A stretch of DNA of 64,000 bases from Geobacillus subterraneus (GCF_001618685.1 NZ_CP014342.1:248001-312000); one strand, 5' to 3'. Shown: positions 1 through 7,453, counted from the first letter of the stretch. Program-made: numbers and translations. Notes: a model not told the origin generated them from the sequence alone.

Positions 1-1608
1 GTCCAACGCATCGGCATTATGACGCCGCTTGACTTTACGGTTGGTTTGGTCGCCGTGCTGCTTGTGCTTGAGGCGACGAGGCGGGCGGTCGGGCTGCCGA
101 TTACGATCATCGCCTCGCTATTTTTGCTGTATGCGTATTTCGGGCCGTATATGCCGGGATTTTTGGCCCATCGGGGCGTTGATTTGGAAGGGCTCGTCAA
201 AACGATGTTTTTTACGACGGAAGGTATTTTCGGTACGCCGCTGTACGTATCGGCGACATACATTTTCGTCTTCTTGTTGTTTGGCGCATTTTTAGTGAAA
301 ACGGGTGTCGGGGAGTATTTTAATGACTTGGCGCTCGTTGTCGCCGGGAAGCGAATCGGCGGTCCGGCGAAGGTGGCCGTGTTCTCCAGCGCGCTCCAAG
401 GAACGATCAGCGGCAGCTCAGTAGCGAACGTCGTTACTTCCGGATCGTTTACGATTCCGATGATGAAACGGCTCGGATACGGAAAAGAGTTTGCCGGCGC
501 TGTGGAGGCGACATCGTCCACCGGCGGCCAGCTCATGCCTCCGGTCATGGGAGCGGCAGCGTTTTTGATGGTCGAGTTTATCGGCGGCATTTCGTATTGG
601 GAGATCGCCAAAGCAGCAGCGATTCCAGCGATTCTATATTTTGCCGGCATTTGGATGATGACGCACTTTGAAGCGAAGCGAATCGGGCTGCGCGGGTTGA
701 CAGAGGAAGAAATGCCGAACCGGAAAGAAGTGCTCGGAAAAATTTACTTGCTCATTCCGATCCTTATCGTTATTTTGCTGCTGATGAGCGGAATGAGCGT
801 GATGCGGGCCGCGCTTTGGTCGATCGTTGCGATCATTGCGGTCAGCGCGTTGAAAAAGGAAACGCGGTTAGGATGGCGTGACATTATCGGCGCTTTGGTT
901 GACGGAGCAAGAAGCGCGCTGTCTGTGGCGGCGGCGACAGCGGCCGCCGGGATTATCGTCGGGGTCGTGACGAAAACCGGCCTTGGCTTAAAAATGGCAA
1001 ACGGGCTAGTGGACTTATCGAACGGGATTTTGATTTTAACGCTCTTTTTCACGATGTTGACATCGCTCATTCTCGGCATGGGGTCACCGACGACCGCGAA
1101 CTATGTCATTACGTCAACGATCGCTGCACCGGCGATCATCGCTTCCGGTGTGCCGGAACTGGCGGCTCATTTGTTCGTCTTTTACTTTGGCATTATTGCC
1201 GATATTACGCCGCCGGTGGCGCTTGCGGCGTTTGCGGCGGCCGGCATTTCCGGAGGGAAGCCGCTACGGACCGGGGTGATTGCGTCGAAGCTAGCGATTT
1301 CCGCGTTTATCATCCCGTACATGTTTGTCTTTTCACCGGCGCTGTTAATGATTGATACGACGCTTCCATATTTGATATGGGTCGTCTTTTCCGCGTTTAT
1401 CGGCATGTTGGCCATTAGTGCGGGGATGATCGGCTTTTGGTACCGGAAGCTCAACATTGTTGAACGCATCATTGCGGTTGCGACAGGGTTGCTGCTGATT
1501 TATCCGGAAACAATCAGCGATATCGTCGGATTGGTCTTATTTGCGGCCATGTTTGCCATTCAATATGCAGCCGGAAGACGGGAACGGACGCAGAAAACGG
1601 CATCATAA
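1..1608 (+). CDS. TRAP transporter fused permease, 3' part (partial)
   Basis: C-terminal, larger part of a TRAP (tripartite ATP-independent periplasmic) transporter permease of the fused DctQM kind. Such membrane proteins use an ion gradient to import carboxylate-type substrates handed over by an extracytoplasmic receptor. The frame is open to base 1, so the start lies outside the window; about 535 residues are visible. Nearly all of it is hydrophobic helices. Family-type loops are seen: GTISGSSVAN near visible residue 135, STGGQLMPP near 175 and GSPTTANYV near 361. The receptor gene is not in the window, so the substrate cannot be named. A terminator follows closely. Confidence 0.9.
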   Translation, partial: VQRIGIMTPLDFTVGLVAVLLVLEATRRAVGLPITIIASLFLLYAYFGPYMPGFLAHRGVDLEGLVKTMFFTTEGIFGTPLYVSATYIFVFLLFGAFLVKTGVGEYFNDLALVVAGKRIGGPAKVAVFSSALQGTISGSSVANVVTSGSFTIPMMKRLGYGKEFAGAVEATSSTGGQLMPPVMGAAAFLMVEFIGGISYWEIAKAAAIPAILYFAGIWMMTHFEAKRIGLRGLTEEEMPNRKEVLGKIYLLIPILIVILLLMSGMSVMRAALWSIVAIIAVSALKKETRLGWRDIIGALVDGARSALSVAAATAAAGIIVGVVTKTGLGLKMANGLVDLSNGILILTLFFTMLTSLILGMGSPTTANYVITSTIAAPAIIASGVPELAAHLFVFYFGIIADITPPVALAAFAAAGISGGKPLRTGVIASKLAISAFIIPYMFVFSPALLMIDTTLPYLIWVVFSAFIGMLAISAGMIGFWYRKLNIVERIIAVATGLLLIYPETISDIVGLVLFAAMFAIQYAAGRRERTQKTAS

Positions 1609-1630
1609 AAGTCCGATTTGAGCAAACCGA

Positions 1631-1665
1631 AAGGCAGGCGCTCATCTAGACGAGGCCTGCCTTTT
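1631..1665 (+). terminator. Rho-independent terminator after TRAP permease
   Basis: A 9-bp perfect stem, AAGGCAGGC (1631-1639) with GCCTGCCTT (1655-1663), is followed by a short T run. It sits 23 bases after the permease stop codon. Confidence 0.8.
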
Positions 1666-1910
1666 GCTTGCGGTTGCGACGGGGCGGTGACATCATCTAG
1701 CGCTTTGCGGACAAGCTATTGCGTTTTCATCTATGGATGCAGGCCCGCCAGTTTCTTGCGCTGCCACTGAAGAAAAGAATAGCGTCAACAGCAAAGTCGG
1801 AGCTGCTTTTTTGGGCATCAAATGGGAACCCGGTTCAGGTGATGAAAAGGAACCGGCCGTGTTTGAGTACGGACATCTCCGACGCGGCAATGGCTGATGG
1901 CGCGTCGTCG

Positions 1911-1939
1911 TTGTTTCCTTGTTTTGTTTTTGCTATGAT
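1911..1939 (+). promoter_or_regulatory. Candidate sigma-A promoter
   Basis: TTGTTT (1911-1916), 17-base spacer, TATGAT (1934-1939). A transcript from here would carry a leader of more than 300 bases before the flavin reductase start at 2269. Weak -35 box. Confidence 0.4.
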
Positions 1940-2021
1940 GGGGATAGATTTGGTTGGCTTTCACTATAGAAAACCGGGCAGCTTGCCTGAAACAGGCGCC
2001 TAAGCGGCTGAGAACTGCCCG

Positions 2022-2217
2022 CCTAGTGGGCCGGTGATTGAAAAAGGCCAATGTAAAAAGGTTTCCTTCATTGAGAACGTCTGTTTTTCTGTGAAAATGC
2101 GCCGCCTTAATGCGTCATTTTCATGCCAGGGTGGGGAGCAAGGCTTGCTCATGAATGTTTTTTTGAGCAATAAAAAATCATTGATGGAAGGACATCGCAG
2201 TTTTTCACCGGCCTTCT
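2022..2217. repeat. MITE-like block with imperfect terminal inverted repeats
   Basis: The right end (2201-2217) reads TTTTTCACCGGCCTTCT. The left end near 2022-2042 contains GGCCGGTGA followed by an A run, which is an imperfect inverted copy. The same 17 bases occur exactly at 5815-5831. The interior has hairpins but no transposase gene. This fits a small non-autonomous element or an insertion sequence remnant. No target duplication was established. Confidence 0.35.
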
Positions 2218-2268
2218 GGGAGCAGCAAACAACAGCTAGATGATGAAAAGGGAAGGATGGGAGAACGC

Positions 2269-2736
2269 ATGGATGATCGCACATTTCGCAACGCGATGGG
2301 GAAATTCGCAACCGGCGTGACGGTTGTGACGACCGCGTTTCAAGGGGAAGCAAAAGGGATGACGGCGAACGCGTTTATGTCCGTTTCGCTTGATCCGAAG
2401 CTTGTCGTTGTCTCGATTGGTCATAAAGCACGGATGCATGACATCGTCAAGCAAACCGGGAAGTTTGCCGTCAACATGTTGACGCGCGATCAGGAGGATT
2501 TGTCGCGGTTGTTTGCCGGCCAGCTGAAGGAAGAGCGGGATGTGGCGTTTGAATGGGTCGATGGCCACCCGATTTTGCCGGATGCGATGGCGAATATTTT
2601 ATGCAACGTGCACAGCTCGTACGTCGCCGGCGACCATACGCTCTATTTTGGCGAAGTGACCGATATTTTGATGAAAGAGGAACCGGGTGACCCGCTCTTA
2701 TTTTTCGAGGGGAAATACCGAAGCATTGGCCAATAA
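2269..2736 (+). CDS. Flavin reductase family protein (HpaC-like)
   Basis: 155-residue FMN-binding flavin reductase of the split-barrel HpaC type. These enzymes use NAD(P)H to reduce free flavin for a two-component monooxygenase such as 4-hydroxyphenylacetate 3-hydroxylase. The N terminus MDDRTFRNAMGKFATGVTVV and the later MTANAFMSVSLDP and HDIVKQTGKFAVNML blocks are typical. I chose the ATG at 2269 because GGAAGGATGGGAG precedes it at normal spacing; the in-frame ATG at 2257 lies on top of that site. No monooxygenase gene is adjacent, so the partner is unknown. Confidence 0.85.
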   Translation: MDDRTFRNAMGKFATGVTVVTTAFQGEAKGMTANAFMSVSLDPKLVVVSIGHKARMHDIVKQTGKFAVNMLTRDQEDLSRLFAGQLKEERDVAFEWVDGHPILPDAMANILCNVHSSYVAGDHTLYFGEVTDILMKEEPGDPLLFFEGKYRSIGQ

Positions 2737-2795
2737 GGATGGAGCAGGCGTACGGCAGCCCGCCGAGACATCGGTCGTTCGGTTCACATGAAAGC

Positions 2796-2930
2796 AAAGG
2801 GTGTCCCAAAAACAACGGGACACCCTTTTTCATGGCTGTCTATATGGGCAGAACGCTCCCATAAGGCCGTATTTTGCCTCTCTTGAGGAAAGGCGGCCTT
2901 TTCGGCCGGCCCTTTGTCATTTTTTCAACA
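2796..2930. repeat. Terminator-associated intergenic repeat, copy 1
   Basis: Begins with a 12-bp perfect hairpin, AAAGGGTGTCCC (2796-2807) with GGGACACCCTTT (2817-2828) plus a T run, which should terminate the flavin reductase transcript. About 100 bases follow, ending with CATTTTTTCA at the 3' end of the next minus-strand gene. The layout and much of the sequence recur at 26135-26267. Confidence 0.55.
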
Positions 2931-3480
2931 CATCGTGGTCGACGTACCGTTCGCCGTTCAGTTCGCTAATGACGTTAATGGCGACTTTCGCTCCGTCGCC
3001 GGCAGTGATGATCGTATGAACGCTGACGCCCGCCACGGTGCCAGCCGCCCAAATGCCGTCGATGTTCGTTTTGCCGTTTGCATCGACGGCGATGACGGTT
3101 TTGATGCGCGGTTCGGTCGCCGGTTTCGTGCGCAATCCGATTGTTTCCGCCAGATCGGTGGCAACGCCGGTAGCGAAAATGACGTGTTTTGCCTCATACG
3201 AACCGTTGTCGGTGTCAAGCCGGAATCCGCCGTCCGTTTTTTGAATGTCCGTTACTTGTGCGGTCACCAGTTCAGCCCCAAACTTGGCTGCTTGTTTTTT
3301 GCCTGTTTCGATTAAATCCGGACCGCTGATTTCCGGGACGCCGTAATGATTTTCCACCCAAGCGCGTTTGGTCATGCTTTTGTCGTTGTCCAATACGACT
3401 GTTTTTTTTCCTGCCTTGGCGGCGAAAATCGCAGCGCTCGCCCCTGCCGGCCCGGCGCCGATAATGGCAATGTCGTACAT
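2917..3480 (-). CDS. Short thioredoxin-reductase-like FAD/NAD(P) oxidoreductase
   Basis: 187 residues, much shorter than thioredoxin reductase (about 315). An N-terminal dinucleotide fold with GAGPAG at residues 8-13 should bind FAD. The C-terminal GIWAAGTVAGVSVHTIITAGDG matches the second FAD motif, but the usual acidic residue after AAG is Thr. There is no CxxC redox pair and no room for a separate NADPH domain. The start (complement of 3478-3480) has AAAGGGAGG at good spacing. It is divergent from a small four-Cys gene across a Fur-like box. Substrate and electron partner are unknown. Confidence 0.75.
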   Translation of the reverse strand: MYDIAIIGAGPAGASAAIFAAKAGKKTVVLDNDKSMTKRAWVENHYGVPEISGPDLIETGKKQAAKFGAELVTAQVTDIQKTDGGFRLDTDNGSYEAKHVIFATGVATDLAETIGLRTKPATEPRIKTVIAVDANGKTNIDGIWAAGTVAGVSVHTIITAGDGAKVAINVISELNGERYVDHDVLKK

Positions 3481-3510
3481 CGTAACAGCCTCCCTTTGTT
3501 TGAATATTGG

Positions 3511-3549
3511 CACTATGAATAGTGTAGCATAGGTGGAAACAAGGTCCAA
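3511..3549 (-). promoter_or_regulatory. Minus-strand promoter with overlapping palindrome
   Basis: On the minus strand TTGGAC (complement of 3544-3549), 17 bases, then TACACT (complement of 3521-3526), pointing to the FAD oxidoreductase gene. A perfect 14-bp palindrome, CACTATGAATAGTG (3511-3524), covers the -10 and start region and could be an operator. Confidence 0.5.
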
Positions 3550-3567
3550 ATGATTTGATTTATAAAA

Positions 3568-3582
3568 TGATATTTATTATCA
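3568..3582. promoter_or_regulatory. Fur-family operator-like box (7-1-7)
   Basis: TGATATTTATTATCA differs at one arm position from the Bacillus Fur 7-1-7 consensus TGATAATnATTATCA. It lies between two divergent promoters, just upstream of both -35 boxes. Fur, PerR and Zur boxes are related; this one is closest to Fur. Confidence 0.55.
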
Positions 3583-3589
3583 AATTGTA

Positions 3590-3618
3590 TTTACTTTAAA
3601 TAATCGTGCGTGTATAAT
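3590..3618 (+). promoter_or_regulatory. Sigma-A promoter for the 33-residue gene
   Basis: TTTACT (3590-3595), 17-base spacer, perfect TATAAT (3613-3618). It starts about 8 bases downstream of the Fur-like box. Confidence 0.6.
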
Positions 3619-3655
3619 TAGGAAGCAGAGGGGATCACAAAGGAGAGACGAATCA

Positions 3656-3757
3656 ATGAGCAAAGCCATTATTTGTGAACAATGCCGACATCCGGTACGG
3701 CGCCTGAAACATTCGTTGCTTTGCCGATGTGGAATGAAATTGGTCGTTCAAAAATAA
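3656..3757 (+). CDS. 33-residue four-cysteine protein
   Basis: Short gene reading MSKAIICEQCRHPVRRLKHS then a second Cys pair, CRC, near residues 23-25, ending VVQK. The spacing C7-x2-C10 and C23-x-C25 suggests a single metal-binding knuckle. An AAAGGAGAGACG ribosome site precedes the ATG, a sigma-A promoter lies upstream and a terminator downstream, so it looks like a complete small transcription unit. Product unknown to me; Zn or Fe binding is inference from the cysteines and the nearby Fur-like box. Confidence 0.6.
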   Translation: MSKAIICEQCRHPVRRLKHSLLCRCGMKLVVQK

Positions 3758-3792
3758 GATGGTGAACAAAGATACAGTTAGGTTCAAGTGGG

Positions 3793-3819
3793 AAACCGGC
3801 GAATGGCGCCGGTTTTTTT
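3793..3819 (+). terminator. Rho-independent terminator
   Basis: AACCGGCG pairs with CGCCGGTT across a short loop and is followed by seven T residues. Confidence 0.8.
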
Positions 3820-3890
3820 CTGTCCTTATTTTTGTCGGCGGCGAATATATAGAAATAAAACCGCATTTTTGATGAGGGTTGGTGCCGCTG

Positions 3891-5687
3891 ATGCACGACA
3901 AACGGGATTTAGGGGTCCGATTGGCCGCTTTTTACCGCGAGATGGCGGAATGGATCGGGCAAAAACGGAAACATTTTCCGCTTCCGTCTCATGAAGAAAG
4001 CCGGGATCAGTTGCTCGCTTATTTATATATGAAAGAGCATATGCCTCCTGATTTAATGGAAGCGCTGGAAGAAGAGGGATTGCTGCTTGGCGGGCAAGAG
4101 CCTCATCTCATCGCGACAGTGGAACAGTTTTTGACTTATTTGCGCACGCCGTTTGATCGTGGGGAGGAGATCCGAGCGGTGACAAGAAACGAAGCGAAAC
4201 GGCTGCTTGACGAACGAACGGAAGCGATGTTTGGCCCATCCGGTCGTTCCCAGCGGACACGCATCATGGTGACGATGGACGAAGCGTGGGCCGATGAGCC
4301 GGATATCGTAGAGCGGCTTCTTTTGTACGGCATGGACATTGCCCGCATTAATTGCGCCTACGGTTCACCGGAAACGTGGGAGACGCTGGCGGCTGTCATC
4401 CGCCGGGCGGAAGAGCGCCTGCAACAACAACTGCTAGGGAAGCGATGCCGCATCTATATGGATTTGCCGGGCCCGAAAATTCGGGTTGACCGGCTTGCCG
4501 TTCATACAGGGCCGGTGAAGCTGACCGTGCCGAAAAATGAATATGGGGAACCGGTTCAACCGTTGGCCGGGATCATTTCTTTCGGTCCTTCGCAACCGCT
4601 TTCCCCGCTTCCTCATGATGTTTCGTTCATACTGCAGTTGACGGCCGAGGAGGAGGCGGTCGTGGAGCAAGGAGACGATCTGTTTTTTGCCGATGTGCGG
4701 GGGAGAAAACGAAAATTGAAGGTGATCGAACAAATGGGGCCGTCTTGTTTTAAAGTTCTTCTGTCACGGACGGCCTATGTGCAAAAAGGAATGAAATTGT
4801 GGCGTGGGTCGGCGCTGTTTACCCTTTCTTCCGCCTTGTTTATTCCGATGAAAGCGTTTGTCAAAACCGGGACACCGCTCTATATTTATTTCGATGACGC
4901 CCAGTTTGCGGCTGCAAAGGACGAACGCGGCGTAAAAATGACGACCACATTGGCAAAAGCATGGCGCAACGTGCGGGCGGGGGATCGGCTGTATTTAAAC
5001 GACGGCCAAATTTTGGCCAGGGTCGTTAAAGTGCATGAACGGTGCGTGGAGGCAAAAGTCATCGCCGATGGAGGAAAGCGGAAAACGATCAAGCAAGGGA
5101 CGGGCATCCATCTTCCCGATTCGTTCATCCATTTGACCGTTCCGCCGCTCACCGACCGTGATCTCGAAGTGATTCCGTTCATCGCGGAGCATGCGGATAT
5201 GGTGGGATTGTCGTTTGTCCATACGCCGTATGACTTGCGAAAGCTTTATCGTTTGCTTTCAGAGCAAGGGGCTTCTTCCCTTCCGGTGGTTGCGAAAATC
5301 GAAACGAGGGAGGCGCTCCACAACTTAGCCCGCATTGTGCTTGAGGGGCTAAAGCTCCCGGCGTTCGGGGTGATGATTGCTCGCGGCGATTTAGCGCTTG
5401 AAGTCGGATTTGAACATATGGCCGCCGCCCAGCGCGAGATTTTAATGCTATGCCGGGCGGCCCATATTCCGGTCATTTGGGCGACGCAAGTGCTTGAACA
5501 GCTAGCGAAAAAAGGACTGCCATCGCGTGCGGAACTTTCGGATGTGTTTCTCGGCAAGCAGGCGCAATGCATCATGCTAAACAAAGGAGCGCATATCGCT
5601 GAGGCGGTTCGCTTGTTGGCGTTTTTGCTTGCAAACGAAGACAGCCACGTCGGGCAGTGGACGGATCGGCTCTCGTCTTTGGAGTAA
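3891..5687 (+). CDS. Pyruvate-kinase-like protein, divergent, lacking C domain
   Basis: 598 residues resembling pyruvate kinase but unusual in layout. Residues 1-120 are an extra N-terminal segment. The barrel begins at RTRIMVTMD (122-130), followed by ARINCAYG (151-158) and MDLPGPKIR (190-198). The B-domain region (about 200-415) is roughly twice normal length. The barrel resumes with VGLSFVHTPYD (438-448), VAKIET (467-472), ARGDLALEV (497-505) and ATQVLEQ (531-537). Lys469, Glu471, Asp500, Thr532, Arg152, Asn154 and Asp191 match catalytic positions; the Ser of NFS is Ala. The protein ends soon after the barrel, so the usual C domain is missing. Start ATG 3891 is preceded by GAGGG at slightly long spacing; TTG 3879 and GTG 3882 are alternatives. 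Activity unknown. Confidence 0.8.
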   Translation: MHDKRDLGVRLAAFYREMAEWIGQKRKHFPLPSHEESRDQLLAYLYMKEHMPPDLMEALEEEGLLLGGQEPHLIATVEQFLTYLRTPFDRGEEIRAVTRNEAKRLLDERTEAMFGPSGRSQRTRIMVTMDEAWADEPDIVERLLLYGMDIARINCAYGSPETWETLAAVIRRAEERLQQQLLGKRCRIYMDLPGPKIRVDRLAVHTGPVKLTVPKNEYGEPVQPLAGIISFGPSQPLSPLPHDVSFILQLTAEEEAVVEQGDDLFFADVRGRKRKLKVIEQMGPSCFKVLLSRTAYVQKGMKLWRGSALFTLSSALFIPMKAFVKTGTPLYIYFDDAQFAAAKDERGVKMTTTLAKAWRNVRAGDRLYLNDGQILARVVKVHERCVEAKVIADGGKRKTIKQGTGIHLPDSFIHLTVPPLTDRDLEVIPFIAEHADMVGLSFVHTPYDLRKLYRLLSEQGASSLPVVAKIETREALHNLARIVLEGLKLPAFGVMIARGDLALEVGFEHMAAAQREILMLCRAAHIPVIWATQVLEQLAKKGLPSRAELSDVFLGKQAQCIMLNKGAHIAEAVRLLAFLLANEDSHVGQWTDRLSSLE

Positions 5688-6046
5688 ACGGACTCTGGTA
5701 TTCGAACGACCTAGATGTTTGGGGGCTTTCATGATCCGCACACACTCCATTCCAAAGATTCTCCTTCCTTCTTTTTTCGACATAAGCCCCCTAAACCCCT
5801 GCCTTGGCGTGTGCTTTTTCACCGGCCTTCTAGAAGGTTGGTGAAAAACCGCTGTTTGCCTTGATCGATGATTGAACGCGTGAACATAGAGGCTGATGTA
5901 ACAAGTTTTTTCCACTTGGGAAACGATTCCGAGAAGCGGTTGCGCGAGTAAATCACCAGCCCGCTAGGCATGGGTGTGAAACGGTATCCGTTGGGGGCGA
6001 TGGCGCGACTTGGAAATGGTGGCTTCGCGGAACTTGCCGTTGATCG
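5688..6046. other. Gene-free stretch after the pyruvate-kinase-like gene
   Basis: No credible gene. Apart from the palindrome at 5815-5848 it contains a minus-strand frame (about 5819-5990) that reads like a peptide ending FFTNLLEGR. It has no start site and may be a decayed transposase end or chance. A terminator closes the region. Confidence 0.35.
5815..5848. repeat. Long palindrome sharing 17 bases with 2201-2217
   Basis: TTTTTCACCGGCCTTC (5815-5830) and GAAGGTTGGTGAAAAA (5833-5848) form a 16-bp inverted repeat, allowing two G-U pairs, around TA. The left arm plus one base is identical to 2201-2217. It looks like two element ends joined head to head. Confidence 0.5.
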
Positions 6047-6073
6047 ACGGGGAGGGGAGTTCCCCGCTTTTTT
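6047..6073 (+). terminator. Terminator upstream of bioY
   Basis: CGGGGA (6048-6053) pairs with TCCCCG (6061-6066) and is followed by a T run. It insulates the biotin operon from upstream transcription. Confidence 0.6.
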
Positions 6074-6082
6074 GCGCCTTAT

Positions 6083-6114
6083 ATGTAAACCTTTTTTATA
6101 AATAAGGTTTACAA
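6083..6114 (+). promoter_or_regulatory. BirA operator overlapping bioY promoter
   Basis: ATGTAAACC (6083-6091), 14 bases, GGTTTACAA (6106-6114): an inverted repeat matching the known BirA operator pattern. A TATAAAT -10 box (6097-6103) lies within the spacer and TTGCGC (6072-6077) could be the -35. Biotinyl-AMP-bound BirA would cover the promoter and repress bioY-bioD-bioA when biotin is plentiful. Confidence 0.85.
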
Positions 6115-6166
6115 AATAGAAGCCGTTTCGATAAAATAGAAGCAATAATGGGAGAGGAGGGGAAAG

Positions 6167-6730
6167 ATGCACATTCGTTCCTGGATTTGGGCGGCGCTGT
6201 TTGCGGCGTTGACGGCCGTGGGCGGAATGATCAAAATTCCGGTGCCGTATGTGCCGTTTACGTTGCAAATCGCGGCGGTGTACTTGGCCGCGTGCTTGCT
6301 TGGGCCGAAAATCGGTGCGCTCAGCCAGCTGTTGTACGTGTTGGTCGGATTGGCGGGGGTGCCGGTGTTTGCTGAAGGGGGAGGGCTCGGTTACATCTGG
6401 AAGCCCACTTTCGGCTATTTGCTTGGATTCATCGCTGGGGCGTACACAAGCGGGTGGCTGATCGAGCGTTTTCGTTGGACGAAAGGGGTGCAACTGTTTG
6501 CCGCCAATCTTGCTGCCTTGGTTGTCGTGTATTTATGCGGGGGCCTTTGGTTGTACGGCGCGATGAAATGGATCGTGGAAAAACCGTTGACCGTCGGGCA
6601 AACGATTTGGTTTGGAGTGTTGCTTCCGATTCCTGGGGATCTTATTCTTTGTGCGGCCTGTTCGCTTGTCGCTGCGCGCGTTTGGCCTCGCGTTCGGCCG
6701 GTCATGACAACAGAGCGGTTAGGGGGATGA
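6167..6730 (+). CDS. bioY: Biotin transporter BioY
   Basis: 187-residue integral membrane protein, the substrate-binding (S) component of an ECF-type biotin importer. Around six hydrophobic segments are visible, with the family stretch VPYVPFTLQIAAVYLAACLL near residues 26-45 and GLGYIWKPTFGYLLGF near 75-90. It begins at an ATG preceded by GGAGAGGAGGGG. It is the first gene after a BirA operator and is followed 6 bases later by bioD. The energising ECF components are not in the window; some BioY proteins work without them. Confidence 0.92.
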   Translation: MHIRSWIWAALFAALTAVGGMIKIPVPYVPFTLQIAAVYLAACLLGPKIGALSQLLYVLVGLAGVPVFAEGGGLGYIWKPTFGYLLGFIAGAYTSGWLIERFRWTKGVQLFAANLAALVVVYLCGGLWLYGAMKWIVEKPLTVGQTIWFGVLLPIPGDLILCAACSLVAARVWPRVRPVMTTERLGG

Positions 6731-6736
6731 TCAACG

Positions 6737-7453
6737 ATGGGAACGGCATTGTTCATAACGGGAACAGGGACTGAAATCGGCAAGTCGGTCGTGACATCAT
6801 TGATCGTGTTGGCGTTAGAGCGTCTTGGTTGTTCAACTTGCGTGTTCAAGCCGGTCCAAACCGGGATGGCTGACGATGGAATTTCGTTTGCCGAGCAGCA
6901 TTGGTATCAACAAGTGGTTCAGCTTTCGCATTTTGAAGGAATGTACCGCATGGAGCCGGCGATGTCCCCGCACTTGGCAGCGGCGCTGACCGGCACCTCC
7001 ATCGAACCTGAGCGGATAGCTGAACGGTTGGCATCGCTGCGGCAGCGCTATGATGTCGTGCTTGTTGAAGGAGCGGGGGGACTGGCCGTTCCATGGTGCG
7101 AGCGCGGCGGACGATGGTACATGACGTGCGATTTTGTCCGCGACTATGAGCTGCCGGTGATTCTCGTGTCGCTTTCGGGTCTTGGCGCGATTCACCACGC
7201 GGTAACGACCGCAACATATGCCGAGACGCAAGGCGTCCGTGTGCTCGGTTTAGTATTTAACCAGTTTGACGAGCGTGAAGTGATTCATCGAAACAACATT
7301 GAGACGATCACGGCGATGCTCAAGCTTCCTGCCTTCGCTACGGTGCCACCGTTTTCGGCTGTTACGAGGGAGGAATTAGAGGCGTTTGCCGGGCAGTGGA
7401 TTGAACGAAAGGAAGCGGCAGCGCTATGGGAGGTGCTTGCTGTTGAAGTATAG
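6737..7453 (+). CDS. bioD: ATP-dependent dethiobiotin synthetase BioD
   Basis: 238 residues. Closes the ureido ring of dethiobiotin from 7,8-diaminopelargonate, CO2 and ATP in the cytoplasm. The N-terminal P-loop FITGTGTEIGKSVV (about 6-19), FKPVQTG (37-43) and VEGAGGLAVPW (112-122) are diagnostic. The C-terminal end overlaps the bioA start by 11 bases, indicating translational coupling. It uses the bioA product, so the next two steps are encoded side by side. Confidence 0.95.
   Translation: MGTALFITGTGTEIGKSVVTSLIVLALERLGCSTCVFKPVQTGMADDGISFAEQHWYQQVVQLSHFEGMYRMEPAMSPHLAAALTGTSIEPERIAERLASLRQRYDVVLVEGAGGLAVPWCERGGRWYMTCDFVRDYELPVILVSLSGLGAIHHAVTTATYAETQGVRVLGLVFNQFDEREVIHRNNIETITAMLKLPAFATVPPFSAVTREELEAFAGQWIERKEAAALWEVLAVEV

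Larger units (their letters stand above)
1666..2268. other. Gene-free region with promoter and several hairpins
   Basis: About 600 bases with no open frame that has a ribosome site and protein-like composition. It holds a promoter-like pair (1911-1939) and a nested structure around 1977-2020, where GGGCAG pairs with CTGCCC around an inner GCCTG-aaa-CAGGC hairpin. It also holds a GAGCAAG/CTTGCTC hairpin with a T run near 2140-2168 and a repeat-like block ending at 2217. It could be a long leader for the flavin reductase gene or debris of a small mobile element. I do not recognise a known riboswitch class. Confidence 0.4.

Noticed and set aside
5819-6046. Minus-strand transposase fragment
   Set aside because: The peptide ending FFTNLLEGR has no recognised transposase motif or start; noted only as a possible relic.
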